From positions 1-64,000 of the forward strand of contig CAWEYO010000010.1 of NCBI GenBank assembly GCA_963813315.1: a stretch of 64,000 nt of DNA, written 5' to 3'. The first letter of the stretch is position 1. Every line of letters begins with the position of its first letter. Both the position numbers and the translations under genes were made by a program. Below the pieces are notes generated by a model that ran no database searches, was not told the DNA's origin, and saw only the letters and a list, made by a program, of their open reading frames with translations. Source of the stretch: CAWEYO01 sp963813315 (GTDB taxonomy: Bacteria > Pseudomonadota > Alphaproteobacteria > Rhizobiales > Rhizobiaceae). This document shows, in pieces, positions 33,057 to 43,611 of the stretch.

Positions 33057-35858
33057 TTCGGCGGCGGCGGCTCGCGCCTTGCCGGCACGCTGCTGCGGTG
33101 TTTCGTCGAGCGTCGCGATAAGGCTGGAGCGGATGGCGGCCAGCCGGGTCGTGTTATCGATCTTCTGGCCGGTCAGGTCGGTCACGTAGAACGTGTCGAT
33201 CACTTTCTCTCCGAACGTCGTGATATGCGCGGACGCGATGTCGAGCGACAGGTCGGAGAGCACGCCCGTAATCTCCGATAGCAGGCCCGGCCGATCGAGC
33301 CCCGATACTTCGATCACTGAAAAGCGATTGGAGAGCGTGTTGCGGATTTCAGCACGCGGCTCGATGCGGAACGCTTTCGACCCGCGCTTCGGCCTGGCGC
33401 GCTTCTCGATTATTTCTGGCAGCCAGCTTCGGCCTGCCAGCACATCCTCGATGAGCCCACCCACGCGCTGCGCGCGGCGGCGCTCGTCCTCGTCCCGGTC
33501 AAACTCCCGTCCGATCAGGATCGTATCGAGCGCGCGCCCATCCGTTGTCGTGAAGATTTGCGCGTCGACAATGTTTCCGCCGGCGGCCGCACACGCCCCG
33601 GCTATCACCGAAAGCAGCCGCGGATGGTCCTGCGCCAGCACCGTGATCTCGGTTACCGCCTCGAACTCGTGCATCTTCACCATCGTAGCGAGCTTCCTGC
33701 CGGCTGCGTCGGCGTCGCGGACGAAGGCCGCATGACGCTCCTGGTCCCTCAGGTCCACCGTCAGCAGGTAGTTGTCGTAGTGAAGGCCGATATAACGGTC
33801 GCGTTCCCCGTCCGGCCAGCCGGCAAGCGCGGCAGCCAGCCTCGCTCGGGCTTCCCCGGCGCGCTGAGCGCGCGAAACCTCCGAAAAGCCGCCGGTGAGC
33901 AGCAACTCGGTCTCATAGTAGAGCGTGCGCAGGAGCTGGCCCTTCCATCCGTTCCAGACGCCGGGGCCGACGCCGCGGATGTCGCAGACCGTGAGGACCA
34001 GGAGCAGCTTCAGCCGCTCGACCGACTGCACGGCATTGGCGAAGTCGTCGATCGTCTTGCGGTCGTTCAAATCGCGCGTCTGCGCGGTCATCGACATCAG
34101 CAGATGGTTCGCCACCAGCCAGGCCACAGTCTCGGTATCGGCAGCGCTCAGCCCCATGGGCGGGCAGAGGCGCCGGGCGATGCGGGCACCGGCCTCGGAA
34201 TGGTCGTCCGGGCGGCCCTTGGCGATGTCATGCAGCAGGACAGCGACATAAAGAGCGTTCCGCTTCTCCTTCATCCCGGCGATCAGCTTGTGCGAAAGGG
34301 GGTGGATCTTCTCGCCGTCGCCGCGTTCGATCTGCGACAGCACATCGATGCAGCGCAACAGATGTTCATCCACCGTGTAGTGGTGGTACATATTGAACTG
34401 CATCATCGCGACGATCTTGCCGAAATCCGGGATCAGTTTGCCAAGCAGGCCGGCCTCGTTCATCCTCCTCAAATTGAGCTCGGGATTGCGGTCGGATGTG
34501 AGGACATCCAGGAAAAGGCGGTTGGCCTCCCTGTCGCGGCGGAGGTTGCGGTCGACCAGGCGCAGAGACCGCGTGACGAGCTTGAGCGCGTCGGGGTGAT
34601 ATTCCAGCCCATGCCTGTCGGCGAGCCAGAAAAGGCGCATGAGGTTTACCGGATCGCGCTCGAACACGCGGTCATCGGCAATGTTGATGCGGTCGTTGTC
34701 GACGATGAAATCGCTGGTGCCGGCAAGTTTGCGCCGGCGGCGCGAGAAGGTGAGGAAGAAGCGGTTGAACCCTGACGCGTGGCTTGCCTGCTCTTCTTCC
34801 AGCGCCGCGCAAAAGATACGGGTAAGATCGCCGACATCCTTGGCAACCAGAAAATAGTGCTTCATGAAGCGCTCGACGGCTGACAGGCCAGGGTGGCTCT
34901 TGTAGCCGAGCCTTTCGGCGATCTCGCGCTGGATATCGAAATGCAGCCGCTCCTCGGCCTTGCCCGTGAGGAAATGCATATGGCACCGCACAGCCCACAG
35001 GAAATCCTCCGCCTTCAGGAATTGGCTGTATTCGGTTGAAGTGAATACGCCCTGCTCGACCAATTCCTCCACGGTACGCTCGCGGTAGAAATATTTGCCG
35101 ATCCAAAACAGCGTCTGGAGGTCGCGCAGGCCCCCCTTGCCGTCCTTGACATTCGGCTCCACCAGATACCGGCTCTCGCCGGCCTTACGGTGACGCTCGT
35201 CGCGCTCGGCGAGCTTGGCCTGGGCATATTCCGCGCCCGTGTTCCTTACGACTTCCTTGTCGAAGCGCGGTATCAACTCGTCGCAGAGATTTTTCTCGCC
35301 CCACACGAACCGGACTTCGAGTATCGCCGTGCGAATGGTCATGTCGGATCGCGACAGCCGCAGGCACTCCTCGATGTTGCGCGTCGCGTGCCCTACCTTC
35401 AGGCCGATGTCCCAGAGCATGTACAGAATGTATTCGACGATCTGTTCACCCCATGGGGTCTGCTTGTAGGGCAGCAGGAACAGGAGATCGATATCCGAAC
35501 CCGGAGCCAGGGTACCGCGGCCGTAGCCGCCGACCGCCAGCACCGCCATGCGCTCGGCGGCTGAGCGATTTTTCGAGCGGTAGACATGGGTTGCGGCAAA
35601 ATCGTAGAGCGCGCGGATGATCTCGTCCATGAGATGAGATAGACGCACCGCGCAGGCGGTCCCGCTTCCATCCTCCATCAACAGCTTCTCGGCGACCTTC
35701 CGGCCGGCCGCTATGCGATCCTTGAGTATCTGGAGAACGGCAGCCCGAGTGGCGGTTGAGGAACCGTCGCCTTCCGTCGCCTCCGTCAGCGCGGTGAGAT
35801 CGCGGCGGAGCGCCTCGCCGTCGATCAATTCATCGAGCTTCAGGGGAATCTTTATCAT
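33054..35858 (-). CDS. glnD: PII uridylyltransferase / uridylyl-removing enzyme GlnD
   Basis: The 934-residue protein has an N-terminal nucleotidyltransferase domain with GGYGRGTLAPGSDIDLLFL, a central HD domain (ALYVAVLLHDIAKGRPDDHS) and two C-terminal ACT domains (about residues 720-800 and 830-920). GlnD senses glutamine and modifies PII proteins, controlling nitrogen metabolism. Full length and all domains present. The stop codon lies in a family B repeat. It is divergent from pcm. Confidence 0.95.
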   Translation of the reverse strand: MIKIPLKLDELIDGEALRRDLTALTEATEGDGSSTATRAAVLQILKDRIAAGRKVAEKLLMEDGSGTACAVRLSHLMDEIIRALYDFAATHVYRSKNRSAAERMAVLAVGGYGRGTLAPGSDIDLLFLLPYKQTPWGEQIVEYILYMLWDIGLKVGHATRNIEECLRLSRSDMTIRTAILEVRFVWGEKNLCDELIPRFDKEVVRNTGAEYAQAKLAERDERHRKAGESRYLVEPNVKDGKGGLRDLQTLFWIGKYFYRERTVEELVEQGVFTSTEYSQFLKAEDFLWAVRCHMHFLTGKAEERLHFDIQREIAERLGYKSHPGLSAVERFMKHYFLVAKDVGDLTRIFCAALEEEQASHASGFNRFFLTFSRRRRKLAGTSDFIVDNDRINIADDRVFERDPVNLMRLFWLADRHGLEYHPDALKLVTRSLRLVDRNLRRDREANRLFLDVLTSDRNPELNLRRMNEAGLLGKLIPDFGKIVAMMQFNMYHHYTVDEHLLRCIDVLSQIERGDGEKIHPLSHKLIAGMKEKRNALYVAVLLHDIAKGRPDDHSEAGARIARRLCPPMGLSAADTETVAWLVANHLLMSMTAQTRDLNDRKTIDDFANAVQSVERLKLLLVLTVCDIRGVGPGVWNGWKGQLLRTLYYETELLLTGGFSEVSRAQRAGEARARLAAALAGWPDGERDRYIGLHYDNYLLTVDLRDQERHAAFVRDADAAGRKLATMVKMHEFEAVTEITVLAQDHPRLLSVIAGACAAAGGNIVDAQIFTTTDGRALDTILIGREFDRDEDERRRAQRVGGLIEDVLAGRSWLPEIIEKRARPKRGSKAFRIEPRAEIRNTLSNRFSVIEVSGLDRPGLLSEITGVLSDLSLDIASAHITTFGEKVIDTFYVTDLTGQKIDNTTRLAAIRSSLIATLDETPQQRAGKARAAAAE

Positions 35859-36016
35859 GCACGTCGAAGACTCAGCTGTCCCGGGCGGCGTCTATAGCGC
35901 GTTTTTCGTGGCGTGGGTATGGCATGGCCGGCAAAGTTTGCGCCCGCCCGTTCCCGGTTCTAAGATCGCCGATCGGTTCGTAATGGAACGGGCCCTCGGC
36001 GCACCCGTTTTGCGGC

Positions 36017-36691
36017 ATGCCAACAGCCACGGACATCTCCCTTCTGCCCGACTCCGAGCGAGAGCGGCGGCGCATGGTTGACCGGCAGCTGGTGCGGCGC
36101 GGCATCACGGATGAGCGGGTGCTGGAGGCGATGCGCGCGGTTCCGCGCGAGGCCTTCGTGCCAGCGAATGTCAAGCGCTACGCCTACGACGATTCCGCCC
36201 TGCCGATCGAGGTTGGGCAGACGATTTCACAGCCCTATATCGTGGCGCTGATGGCTGAAGCGGCCGAATTGAAGGCCGGCGACCGCGTGCTGGAGGTCGG
36301 CACCGGATCCGGCTACGCGGCGGCGGTGTTCAGCCTGCTCGCCGACCGCGTCTATACGATCGAGCGCCACGCTTTGCTCGCTGAAACGGCCGAGATGCGC
36401 TTGCAGGCGCTCGGCTACGGAAATATCGAAGTGCGCACCGGCGACGGCACGGTGGGCTGGCCGGACGCAGCGCCTTTCGAAGCGATCCTCGCGGCGGCAA
36501 GCGGCACGCAGGTTCCGGAACCATGGAAGCAGCAACTGTCGAGCGGCGGCCGTCTGATCATGCCGCTCGGCGGCATGGACAGAGTGCAGGAACTAATCAA
36601 GCTCACACGAACCGCGGACGATGCCTTCGCCGAGGACAGCCTCGGCGGCGTGATGTTCGTGCCGCTGATCGGCGCTTACGGAATGTTCTGA
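36017..36691 (+). CDS. pcm: Protein-L-isoaspartate O-methyltransferase
   Basis: The 224-residue protein has the SAM-binding motif VLEVGTGSGYAAAVFS and the family region FVPANVKRYAYDDSALPIEV with GQTISQPYIVALM. It repairs isoaspartate in damaged proteins by methylation. The gene is divergent from glnD and convergent with mutS; a hairpin terminator lies between pcm and mutS. Confidence 0.88.
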   Translation: MPTATDISLLPDSERERRRMVDRQLVRRGITDERVLEAMRAVPREAFVPANVKRYAYDDSALPIEVGQTISQPYIVALMAEAAELKAGDRVLEVGTGSGYAAAVFSLLADRVYTIERHALLAETAEMRLQALGYGNIEVRTGDGTVGWPDAAPFEAILAAASGTQVPEPWKQQLSSGGRLIMPLGGMDRVQELIKLTRTADDAFAEDSLGGVMFVPLIGAYGMF

Positions 36692-36747
36692 TCCTCCGGT
36701 CAAGCCCAGGGTAAAGCGCGTAGCGGCCGGGTTGGTCACCAGCCGGC

Positions 36748-36779
36748 CCGGCTTGCCAGGACATGCAAGCCGGCGTTTT
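36748..36779. terminator. Hairpin between convergent pcm and mutS
   Basis: CCGGCTTGC at 36748-36756 pairs perfectly with GCAAGCCGG at 36765-36773 and is followed by CGTTTTA. It would end pcm transcripts; its use for mutS is less clear because the T-run is on one side only. Confidence 0.55.
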
Positions 36780-39557
36780 ACTTCACCGCCATCCCCTTTA
36801 GCCGGTAAAGTGCCTCCAGCGCCTCGCGCGGCGTCAACTCGTCGGGATTGAGCGCGGCCAGTGCTACGCCGACCGGATCGGTCTTGAGCGTGGGCGGCGG
36901 CTCCTTCCGGACGACAGCGCTGAACAGCGGAAGATCGTCTACGAGACGATCGACCTTGCCGGATTGCTCGCCTTGTTCGAGCTGGTGAAGCACATCCTTC
37001 GCCCGGTTCACCACGGCATCAGGCAGGCCCGCCAGCCGCGCGACCTGCACGCCATAGGAGCGGTCGGCAGCACCCCTGCCGACCTCGTGCAGAAAGACCA
37101 CGTCGCCCTCCCATTCCTTGACCCGCATGGTAACGTTGTGAAGACGCGGCAGCTTCGCGCTGAGCGCGGTCATCTCATGAAAATGCGTGGCGAAGATCGC
37201 GCGGCAGCGGTTTTTCTCATGCAGATATTCGACCGCCGCCCAGGCGATCGACAGGCCGTCGAAGGTCGCCGTTCCCCGGCCGATCTCGTCGAGGATGACA
37301 AGCGCGCGCTCCCCGGCCTGATTGAGGATCGCCGCGGTTTCCACCATCTCGACCATGAAGGTCGAGCGCCCGCGAGCGAGATCGTCGGCAGCGCCGACAC
37401 GGCTGAACAGCCGGTCGACCACGCCAATATGCGCCCACTCAGCCGGCACGAACGATCCCATCTGCGCGAGAATCGCGATCAGCGCGTTCTGGCGAAGGAA
37501 TGTCGACTTGCCGCCCATATTGGGACCGGTGAGCAGCCAGATCGCACCGTGCTTCCCGTTCTCCTCGGGCGAAAGGTCGCAATCATTTGCCACGAAAGGA
37601 CCCTCCGCCGAATGCCGGAGCGCCTGTTCGACAACCGGATGGCGCCCGCCGTTCACCTTGAACGACAGGCTGTCGTCGACAACGGGCCGGCTGTAGTTCT
37701 CTCCCGCTGCCAGACAGGCCAATGCCGCGGAAACGTCGAGAATCGCGAGCGCCGCCGCAGCCGCCCGGATCAAATCAGCATGGCCGACGGCCTCGGCGAC
37801 CAGCCTGTCGAACACGCCGAGTTCGATCGTCAGCGCGCGATCGGCGGCGTTGGCGATCCTGGTCTCGAGCTCCGCCAGTTCGGTGGTGGTGAAGCGCATG
37901 GCGCTTGCCATGGTTTGACGGTGGATGAAGCGCGCGCGCGCTTCATCCGAACCCATCATGATTTCCTGATGATTGGCCGTCACTTCGATGTAGTAGCCAA
38001 GCACGTTGTTGTGCCTGATCTTTAGAGAGCGGATGCCGGTCTCATCGATAAGGTTGCGTTCCAGCCCCGCGATCACCTTCCGCAACTCGTCGCGAAGTGC
38101 TCGCATCTCGTCGAGTTCGGTGTCGTATTGCTGACGCACGAAGCCGCCATCCCGCTTGAGAAGCGGCAGCTTCGTCGCCCAGCGCCCTCTCGAACAGGTC
38201 CGAAAGCCCCGCGGGGAGTGCGGCGAGCGCGGCGTGCGCGGACTTGAGCTCGGATGGAAGTGTTGCCTCAACGAACAACGCCGCAACCGTTTCGGCCGCC
38301 TCGAAACCGGCCCTGAGCGCGCCGAGGTCGCGCGGGCTGCCGCGGTTCAGGGCCAGCCTGGACAAAGCGCGCGGCATGTCGGCGACGCCTTTCAGCAGCG
38401 CGCGCAAGCCCTCGCACAGGCTCGGCTCCGCCAGGAAGAAGGAGATGGAATTGAACCGGTCGTTGATTGCGGCCGGATCGGTGAGCGGCGCCATCAGGCG
38501 GTCCGCCAGCAACCGTCCGCCGCCCCCGGTTACCGTCCGGTCGATGGCCTTGAAGAGCGCTCCTTCGCGACCGCCGGACATCGTGCGCAAGAGTTCCAGA
38601 CTGGCGCGCGTCGCCGGATCGATGAACAAGGAAGAGCCGGCCTGCTCCCTTTCCGGCCGGTCAAGCGGCGGACGCCCGGACTTCTGCGTCTTCTCGACAT
38701 AAGCGATCGCGCCTGAAATCGCGGACAATTCGGCCCGCGAGAAGGCGGCAAAACCGTCGGGCGTCGCGACATCGTAGAACCGGGCGATCCGCATCGACGC
38801 CGCGGCTGAGTTCGAAGAAGCTCGGCGGCTGCGGGTTGGCGACGCGGCCGAGCATGTGGAAGACAGGCCTGAGTTCGGGATCGTGGAACACTGTATCGGC
38901 GACGATCAGCTCCTTCGGATCGACCCTGAAAATGTCGGCCGCTAGGCGATCCGCCGAGGTCTCGCAAACGCGAAAGGCGCCTGTCGAAATGTCGATCCAA
39001 GCGATCGCGTAGCCTGGCTGGTTGCCGCCAGCGCCGTCGCTGCCTCGTGAATCCGGGCCGCCCTTCACACGGCCGAGCGACATCAGGTAGTTCGATTCCG
39101 AGGGCGCCAGAAGCTTTTCCTCGGTGATCGTTCCGGGCGTGACGAGCCGCATCACGTCGCGCTTCACCACTGATTTCGAGCCGCGCTTGCGTGCCTCCGC
39201 CGGATCCTCGGTCTGCTCGCACACCGCGACGCGATGGCCGAGCGAAATCAGCCTCTGCAGGTAGTCATCGGCCGCATGCACGGGCACGCCGCACATCGGT
39301 ATGTCCTGGCCCTGATGCTTGCCGCGCTTGGTAAGCGTAATGCCGAGCGCCCGGCTTGCGACTTCCGCATCGCCGAAGAACAGTTCGTAAAAGTCGCCCA
39401 TACGGTAGAACAGCAGCGAATCCGCGTTCGCCGACTTGATCTCGATATATTGCTCCATCATCGGCGTGGCGGCGCTTGGAACGTGCGTCGACAGCGCCCC
39501 TCCCCCTTGTGGGGATGGGTTAGGGGTGGGGGTGCGATCCTCCGCGCCGATTTCCAT
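36778..39557 (-). pseudogene. mutS: DNA mismatch repair protein MutS, two frameshifts
   Basis: Three consecutive frames make up one MutS. The first (mismatch-recognition domain, TPMMEQYIEI then FYRMGDFYELFFGDAEVASR) runs to FFELS near 38810. The second (RIARFYDVATPDGFAAFSRA) runs to ERALGDE near 38172. The third (LPLLKRDGGFVRQQYD) contains Walker A GPNMGGKST, LDEIGRGT and FATHFHE. Removing one base near 38807 and one near 38170 gives 925 residues, the normal size. The proposed start at 39557 lies in a G-rich dispersed repeat that encodes PTPNPSPQGGG, so the true start may be later. If real, mismatch repair is lost. Confidence 0.85.
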
Positions 39558-39660
39558 CGTTATCCAATTTCTGGTGAAGGCGGCTACCCCCACCCTTTTC
39601 TGGTGCAGGCAGCTACCCCCACCCTAGCCCCTCCCCACGAGGGTGAAGGGGACTCCCGCA
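39495..39660. repeat. G-rich dispersed repeats at the mutS/maeB divergent gap
   Basis: CCCCTCCCCCTTGTGGGGAT and GGGTTAGGGGTGGGGGT near 39499-39530 and CTACCCCCACCCT copies near 39583-39655, with a closing CCTCCCCACGAGGGTGAAGG, form an inverted arrangement. Similar motifs occur near 7485, 9585 and 42060. The element overlaps the proposed start of mutS. Confidence 0.6.
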
Positions 39661-39768
39661 ACAGGAAAAACTCTCTTCCTGCTTGGCGGTTTACACTTGG
39701 GAAGTGTAGCCTTAATTCCGAATACTCCACAAAAAGAAGTGACTATCCGGAAGGGAACCGCTCACATC

Positions 39769-42054
39769 ATGGCGTCAGACAAGAAAAACGACAATGCCGG
39801 TCCCTCTGTCAGCGCACAGGAAGCCCTTGAATTTCACGCCATGGGCCGGCCCGGCAAGCTGGAGATCAGCCCGACCAAGCCGATGGCGACGCAGCGCGAC
39901 CTCTCGCTCGCCTATTCGCCCGGCGTTGCCGAGCCGGTCAAGGCAATCGCGGAAGATCCGAGCCGCGCCTTCGACTATACGACGCGCGGCAACATGGTGG
40001 CGGTGATCTCCAACGGCACGGCGATCCTCGGCCTCGGCAATCTCGGCGCGCTGGCGTCAAAGCCGGTGATGGAAGGCAAGGCCGTGCTCTTCAAGCGCTT
40101 TGCCGACGTCGATTCGATCGATCTTGAAGTCGATACGGAGGACGCCGACGAGTTCATCAACTGCGTTCGCTTCCTCGCTCCCTCCTTCGGCGGCATCAAT
40201 CTCGAGGACATCAAGGCTCCGGAGTGCTTTATCATCGAGCAGCGCCTGCGCGAGCTGATGGACATACCGGTTTTCCATGACGACCAGCACGGCACCGCGA
40301 TCATCGCCACGGCGGGCCTGATCAACGCGCTGGAAATCACCGGGCGCGACATGAAGACGACCAGGCTCGTCTGCAACGGCGCGGGTGCTGCCGGCATCGC
40401 CTGCATCGAACTCGTCAAATCGATGGGCTTTTCGCCGGAAAACGTGGTTCTTTGCGACACCAAGGGCGTGGTCTACCAGGGCCGCACCGAAGGCATGAAC
40501 CAGTGGAAGTCGGCACATGCGGCCAAGACCGCCGCCCGCTCGCTGGCCGAGGCGCTGGAAGGTGCGGACGTCTTCTTCGGACTGTCGGCCAAGGGCGCGC
40601 TGACGCCTCCCATGGTGCAATCGATGGCCAAGAACCCGATCATCTTCGCCATGGCCAATCCGGACCCTGAGATCACCCCGGAGGAAGTGGCTGACATCCG
40701 CACCGATGCGATCATGGCGACAGGCCGCTCGGACTATCCGAACCAGGTCAACAACGTGCTGGGCTTCCCCTACATTTTCAGGGGCGCGCTGGATGTGCGG
40801 GCGACGACCATCAACGACACCATGAAGGTGGCGGCCGCAAAGGCGCTGGCCGAACTCGCCCGGAAGGACGTTCCCGATGACGTCGCGGCGGCGTATCAGG
40901 GCAACCGGCCGAAATTCGGCCCAAACTACATTATCCCGGTGCCGTTCGATCCGCGGCTGATCTCGGCGATCCCGGTGGCCGTCGCCAGGGCTGCGATGGA
41001 TTCCGGGGTCGCGCGTCGCCCGATCCTCGATCTCGACAAATACGCCAACGAACTGTCGGCCCGCCGCGACCCAATCGCCTCCACCCTGCAGCGAATCTAT
41101 GACCGCGTGCGGCGCCAGCCGAAGCGCGTCGTGTTCGCCGAGGGTGAGGAGGAACAGGTGATGCGCGCCGCCGCGTCCTACGCCAACCAGAGGCTCGGAA
41201 CCGCGATCCTCGTAGGCCGTGAGGAGCGCATCAAGGAAACCGCGCGCCATGCCGGCGTCGACCTCGACAAGCCTGGAATCGAGATCATCAACGCGAGGCT
41301 TTCTCGCCGCAACAGCATCTATTCCGATCATCTTTATGAGCGCATGCAGCGCAAAGGCTTCCTGCTGCGCGACTGCCAGCGGCTGATCAACAACGACCGT
41401 AACCATTTCGCGGCCTGCATGGTGGCGCTGGGGGACGCCGATGCGGTGGTCACCGGCGTGACGCGCAATTATTCGACCGTGCTCGAGGACGTGCGCCGCG
41501 TGATCGACGCCAAGCCCGGTCATCGCGTCATCGGCGTCTCCATCGCGCTCTGCCGCGGACGCACCGTGTTGGTCGCCGACACGGCTGTCCACGACATGCC
41601 CAACGCCGAGCAGATCGCCGATATAGCGGAAGAGACGGCAGGCTTCGCACGGCGCATGGGCTATGAACCCAGGATCGCCATGCTCGCCTACTCCACTTTC
41701 GGGCACCCGGCGGGCGAACGGTCCGAGCGCATCCAGGAGGCGGTCAAGATCCTCGACCGTCGCCGGGTCGACTTCGAGTATGACGGCGAGATGGCCGCAG
41801 ATGTCGCGCTGAACCCGCGTCTGATGCAGCAATACCCGTTCTGCCGCCTGTCCGGACCAGCCAACGTGCTGGTCATGCCGGCTTTTCACTCGGCCTCGAT
41901 CTCGACCAAGATGCTGCAGGAACTCGGCGGCTCGACGGTTATCGGCCCGCTTCTGGTGGGGCTCAACAAGCCGGTCCAGATAGTCTCGCTCAATGCCAAG
42001 GACTCCGACATCGTCAACATGGCGGCAATCGCGGCGTACTCAGCGGGGGCGTGA
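39769..42054 (+). CDS. NADP-dependent malic enzyme with phosphotransacetylase-like domain
   Basis: The 761-residue protein has a malic enzyme half (about 1-430; YSPGVAEPVKAIAEDP, DDQHGTAII, cofactor motif GAGAAGIACIEL) and a phosphotransacetylase-like half (about 440-755; RVVFAEGEEEQVMRAA). This layout is that of MaeB/Tme, which decarboxylates malate to pyruvate with NADP. In rhizobia there is also an NAD enzyme (Dme) of the same layout; sequence alone here does not settle the cofactor. The ATG at 39769 fits; GGAAGGGAACCG lies upstream. Confidence 0.85.
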   Translation: MASDKKNDNAGPSVSAQEALEFHAMGRPGKLEISPTKPMATQRDLSLAYSPGVAEPVKAIAEDPSRAFDYTTRGNMVAVISNGTAILGLGNLGALASKPVMEGKAVLFKRFADVDSIDLEVDTEDADEFINCVRFLAPSFGGINLEDIKAPECFIIEQRLRELMDIPVFHDDQHGTAIIATAGLINALEITGRDMKTTRLVCNGAGAAGIACIELVKSMGFSPENVVLCDTKGVVYQGRTEGMNQWKSAHAAKTAARSLAEALEGADVFFGLSAKGALTPPMVQSMAKNPIIFAMANPDPEITPEEVADIRTDAIMATGRSDYPNQVNNVLGFPYIFRGALDVRATTINDTMKVAAAKALAELARKDVPDDVAAAYQGNRPKFGPNYIIPVPFDPRLISAIPVAVARAAMDSGVARRPILDLDKYANELSARRDPIASTLQRIYDRVRRQPKRVVFAEGEEEQVMRAAASYANQRLGTAILVGREERIKETARHAGVDLDKPGIEIINARLSRRNSIYSDHLYERMQRKGFLLRDCQRLINNDRNHFAACMVALGDADAVVTGVTRNYSTVLEDVRRVIDAKPGHRVIGVSIALCRGRTVLVADTAVHDMPNAEQIADIAEETAGFARRMGYEPRIAMLAYSTFGHPAGERSERIQEAVKILDRRRVDFEYDGEMAADVALNPRLMQQYPFCRLSGPANVLVMPAFHSASISTKMLQELGGSTVIGPLLVGLNKPVQIVSLNAKDSDIVNMAAIAAYSAGA

Positions 42055-42330
42055 TTTATCCTCCCCTTGTAGGAAGGGATCGAGCCATGCCGCGGACTGC
42101 TGCGGCCGGGCTAGCTTCCGGGTCCAGACAGGATCAAAACTACGACAGCCAATTCTGAAACGAATCATTGATTCGGGGCGCTAGAGCATCGGACCCGAAA
42201 GTGGGAACCGGTTTCGGGAAAAATCCGATGCTCAAACAAAGAGATAGAGCGGCAGCGCTGATTCCGCATGATTCCGTAAAAGCGTCCGCCGCTCTAAAGC
42301 GCTTTGCGCGGCATTTATAGGAGGCTCGCC
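42055..42330. repeat. Intergenic stretch with family A palindrome
   Basis: A G-rich fragment (TCCTCCCCTTGTAGGAAGGG) starts the gap after maeB. A family A copy spans 42183-42235 (AGAGCATCGGACCCGAAAGT ... AAAATCCGATGCTCA), followed by AAAGAGATAGAGCGGCAGCG, a tail also seen near 30004 and 60225. No gene is supported. Confidence 0.7.
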
Positions 42331-42744
42331 TTGTTCTACCATTCCATCGTGGATGAAACGGAACCGAAACAATTTTCGGAGATGTTTTTGCCCATGGCGG
42401 TTCAGATGCGTCCGAGCCAGGCCCTGCGGTTGTGGCAGCAAGTAGCGCTGGCGGAGGTGCGCGTAGGCACACCCGACTTGTCCATGCGCCAGCTTGCGAT
42501 CCTGCTGATCATCTATCTCGACCCGCCGCCGCACACGGTGCGCGGACTGGCGGACAAGCTCAACGTCAGCAAGCCCGTGATTACGCGCGCCCTCGACACC
42601 ATGGGCGCGCTCAAATTTGTGTCGCGCCATCGGGATGAGCGCGACAGACGAAATGTGCTGGTCAAGCGCACAGTGGAGGGCGCCTTGTTTGTCGAGCGAT
42701 TTGGCGATGTTATCATCGCCAAAGGCGGAGAATTGCCGATATGA
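42331..42744 (+). CDS. MarR-family transcriptional regulator
   Basis: The 137-residue protein has a winged helix with HTVRGLADKLNVSKPVITRA and the wing DERDRRN, as in MarR proteins. The TTG at 42331 is chosen because AGGAGG lies 6 bases before it; an upstream TTG at 42304 has no such site. The stop overlaps the ATG of the C40 peptidase gene as ATGA, so the two are translated together. Target genes are unknown. Confidence 0.75.
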   Translation: MFYHSIVDETEPKQFSEMFLPMAVQMRPSQALRLWQQVALAEVRVGTPDLSMRQLAILLIIYLDPPPHTVRGLADKLNVSKPVITRALDTMGALKFVSRHRDERDRRNVLVKRTVEGALFVERFGDVIIAKGGELPI

Positions 42745-43601
42745 GCGTTCATGACAGCCGGCTGCACGCCTTCCGTGCCGATCTGGCGGACGAGCGTCTG
42801 CGCGGCAAGGTCGCTGCCGAACGATACGTTCCGGGCCGGCCGGCGCGCATCGCTGTGCCCGTCGCTGATCTGCGGAAAGCGCCACGCCTCGATTCTGCGC
42901 TGAGCTCGCAGATACCTTACGGCGAGGACGTGCGCGTGTTCGATGAGCGCGAGGGCTGGGCCTGGGTTCAGGCGGTGCGCGACAACTATGTCGGATATGT
43001 CGTGGACACGGTGTTCGGGCAGGCGGATGGCGAGATCACCCATCTGGTAAGCGCCCCGCGGAGCTTCCTCTATCCCGGTCCGGACTTGAGGCTGCCGCGC
43101 ACTGCCGGTTTGTCGATGGGCTCGCGCGTTGCGGTTGCCGGTTTCGCGGAAACGCGGGGGACGAGCTACGCCGTCCTGCCGTCAGGCGAGGCGCTGATTG
43201 CCGGCCATCTGGCGGATGTCGATTCGGTCGGTGGTGATTTCGTCGCTGTGGCGGAGATGCTCCTCAACACGCCCTATCTCTGGGGCGGCAACACGGCATT
43301 CGGCATCGACTGCTCGGGACTCGTGCAGCTCTCCATGCGGATGACCGGCCGCGACGTGCTGCGGGATTCCGACATGCAGGCCGCTACGATCGGAAGGTCC
43401 ATCGACCCGGGCCACGACTTTCACAACCTGCAGCGGGGTGATCTGGCATTCTGGGAGGGCCACGTAGCGATCATGACCGACGCCGAGAACATGGTTCACG
43501 CCAACGGCCACACGATGCTGGTGTCGCGCGAGCCGCTATCCGCTGCCATCGACAGGATCTCCTACCTCTACGGCGGCCCGACCGGATTTCGGAGGCCGTG
43601 A
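42741..43601 (+). CDS. NlpC/P60 (C40) peptidase with SH3-like domains
   Basis: The 286-residue protein has an N-terminal SH3-like region (VPVADLRKAPRLDSALSSQI) and a C-terminal NlpC/P60 domain with the catalytic Cys in GIDCSGLVQL and His in GHVAIMTD. Such enzymes cut peptide bonds in peptidoglycan stems. No signal peptide is visible, so it may act on imported murein peptides in the cytoplasm or be exported by another route. It is coupled to a MarR regulator. Confidence 0.8.
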   Translation: MSVHDSRLHAFRADLADERLRGKVAAERYVPGRPARIAVPVADLRKAPRLDSALSSQIPYGEDVRVFDEREGWAWVQAVRDNYVGYVVDTVFGQADGEITHLVSAPRSFLYPGPDLRLPRTAGLSMGSRVAVAGFAETRGTSYAVLPSGEALIAGHLADVDSVGGDFVAVAEMLLNTPYLWGGNTAFGIDCSGLVQLSMRMTGRDVLRDSDMQAATIGRSIDPGHDFHNLQRGDLAFWEGHVAIMTDAENMVHANGHTMLVSREPLSAAIDRISYLYGGPTGFRRP

Positions 43602-43611
43602 AAGGAACATC

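Noticed and set aside
38042..38794. Separate genes for the three mutS frames
   Set aside because: The pieces follow each other exactly in MutS domain order, with joins inside domains rather than at gene borders.
40057..41889. 610-codon minus-strand frame opposite the malic enzyme
   Set aside because: It is a shadow of the well-supported plus-strand enzyme and resembles no family.
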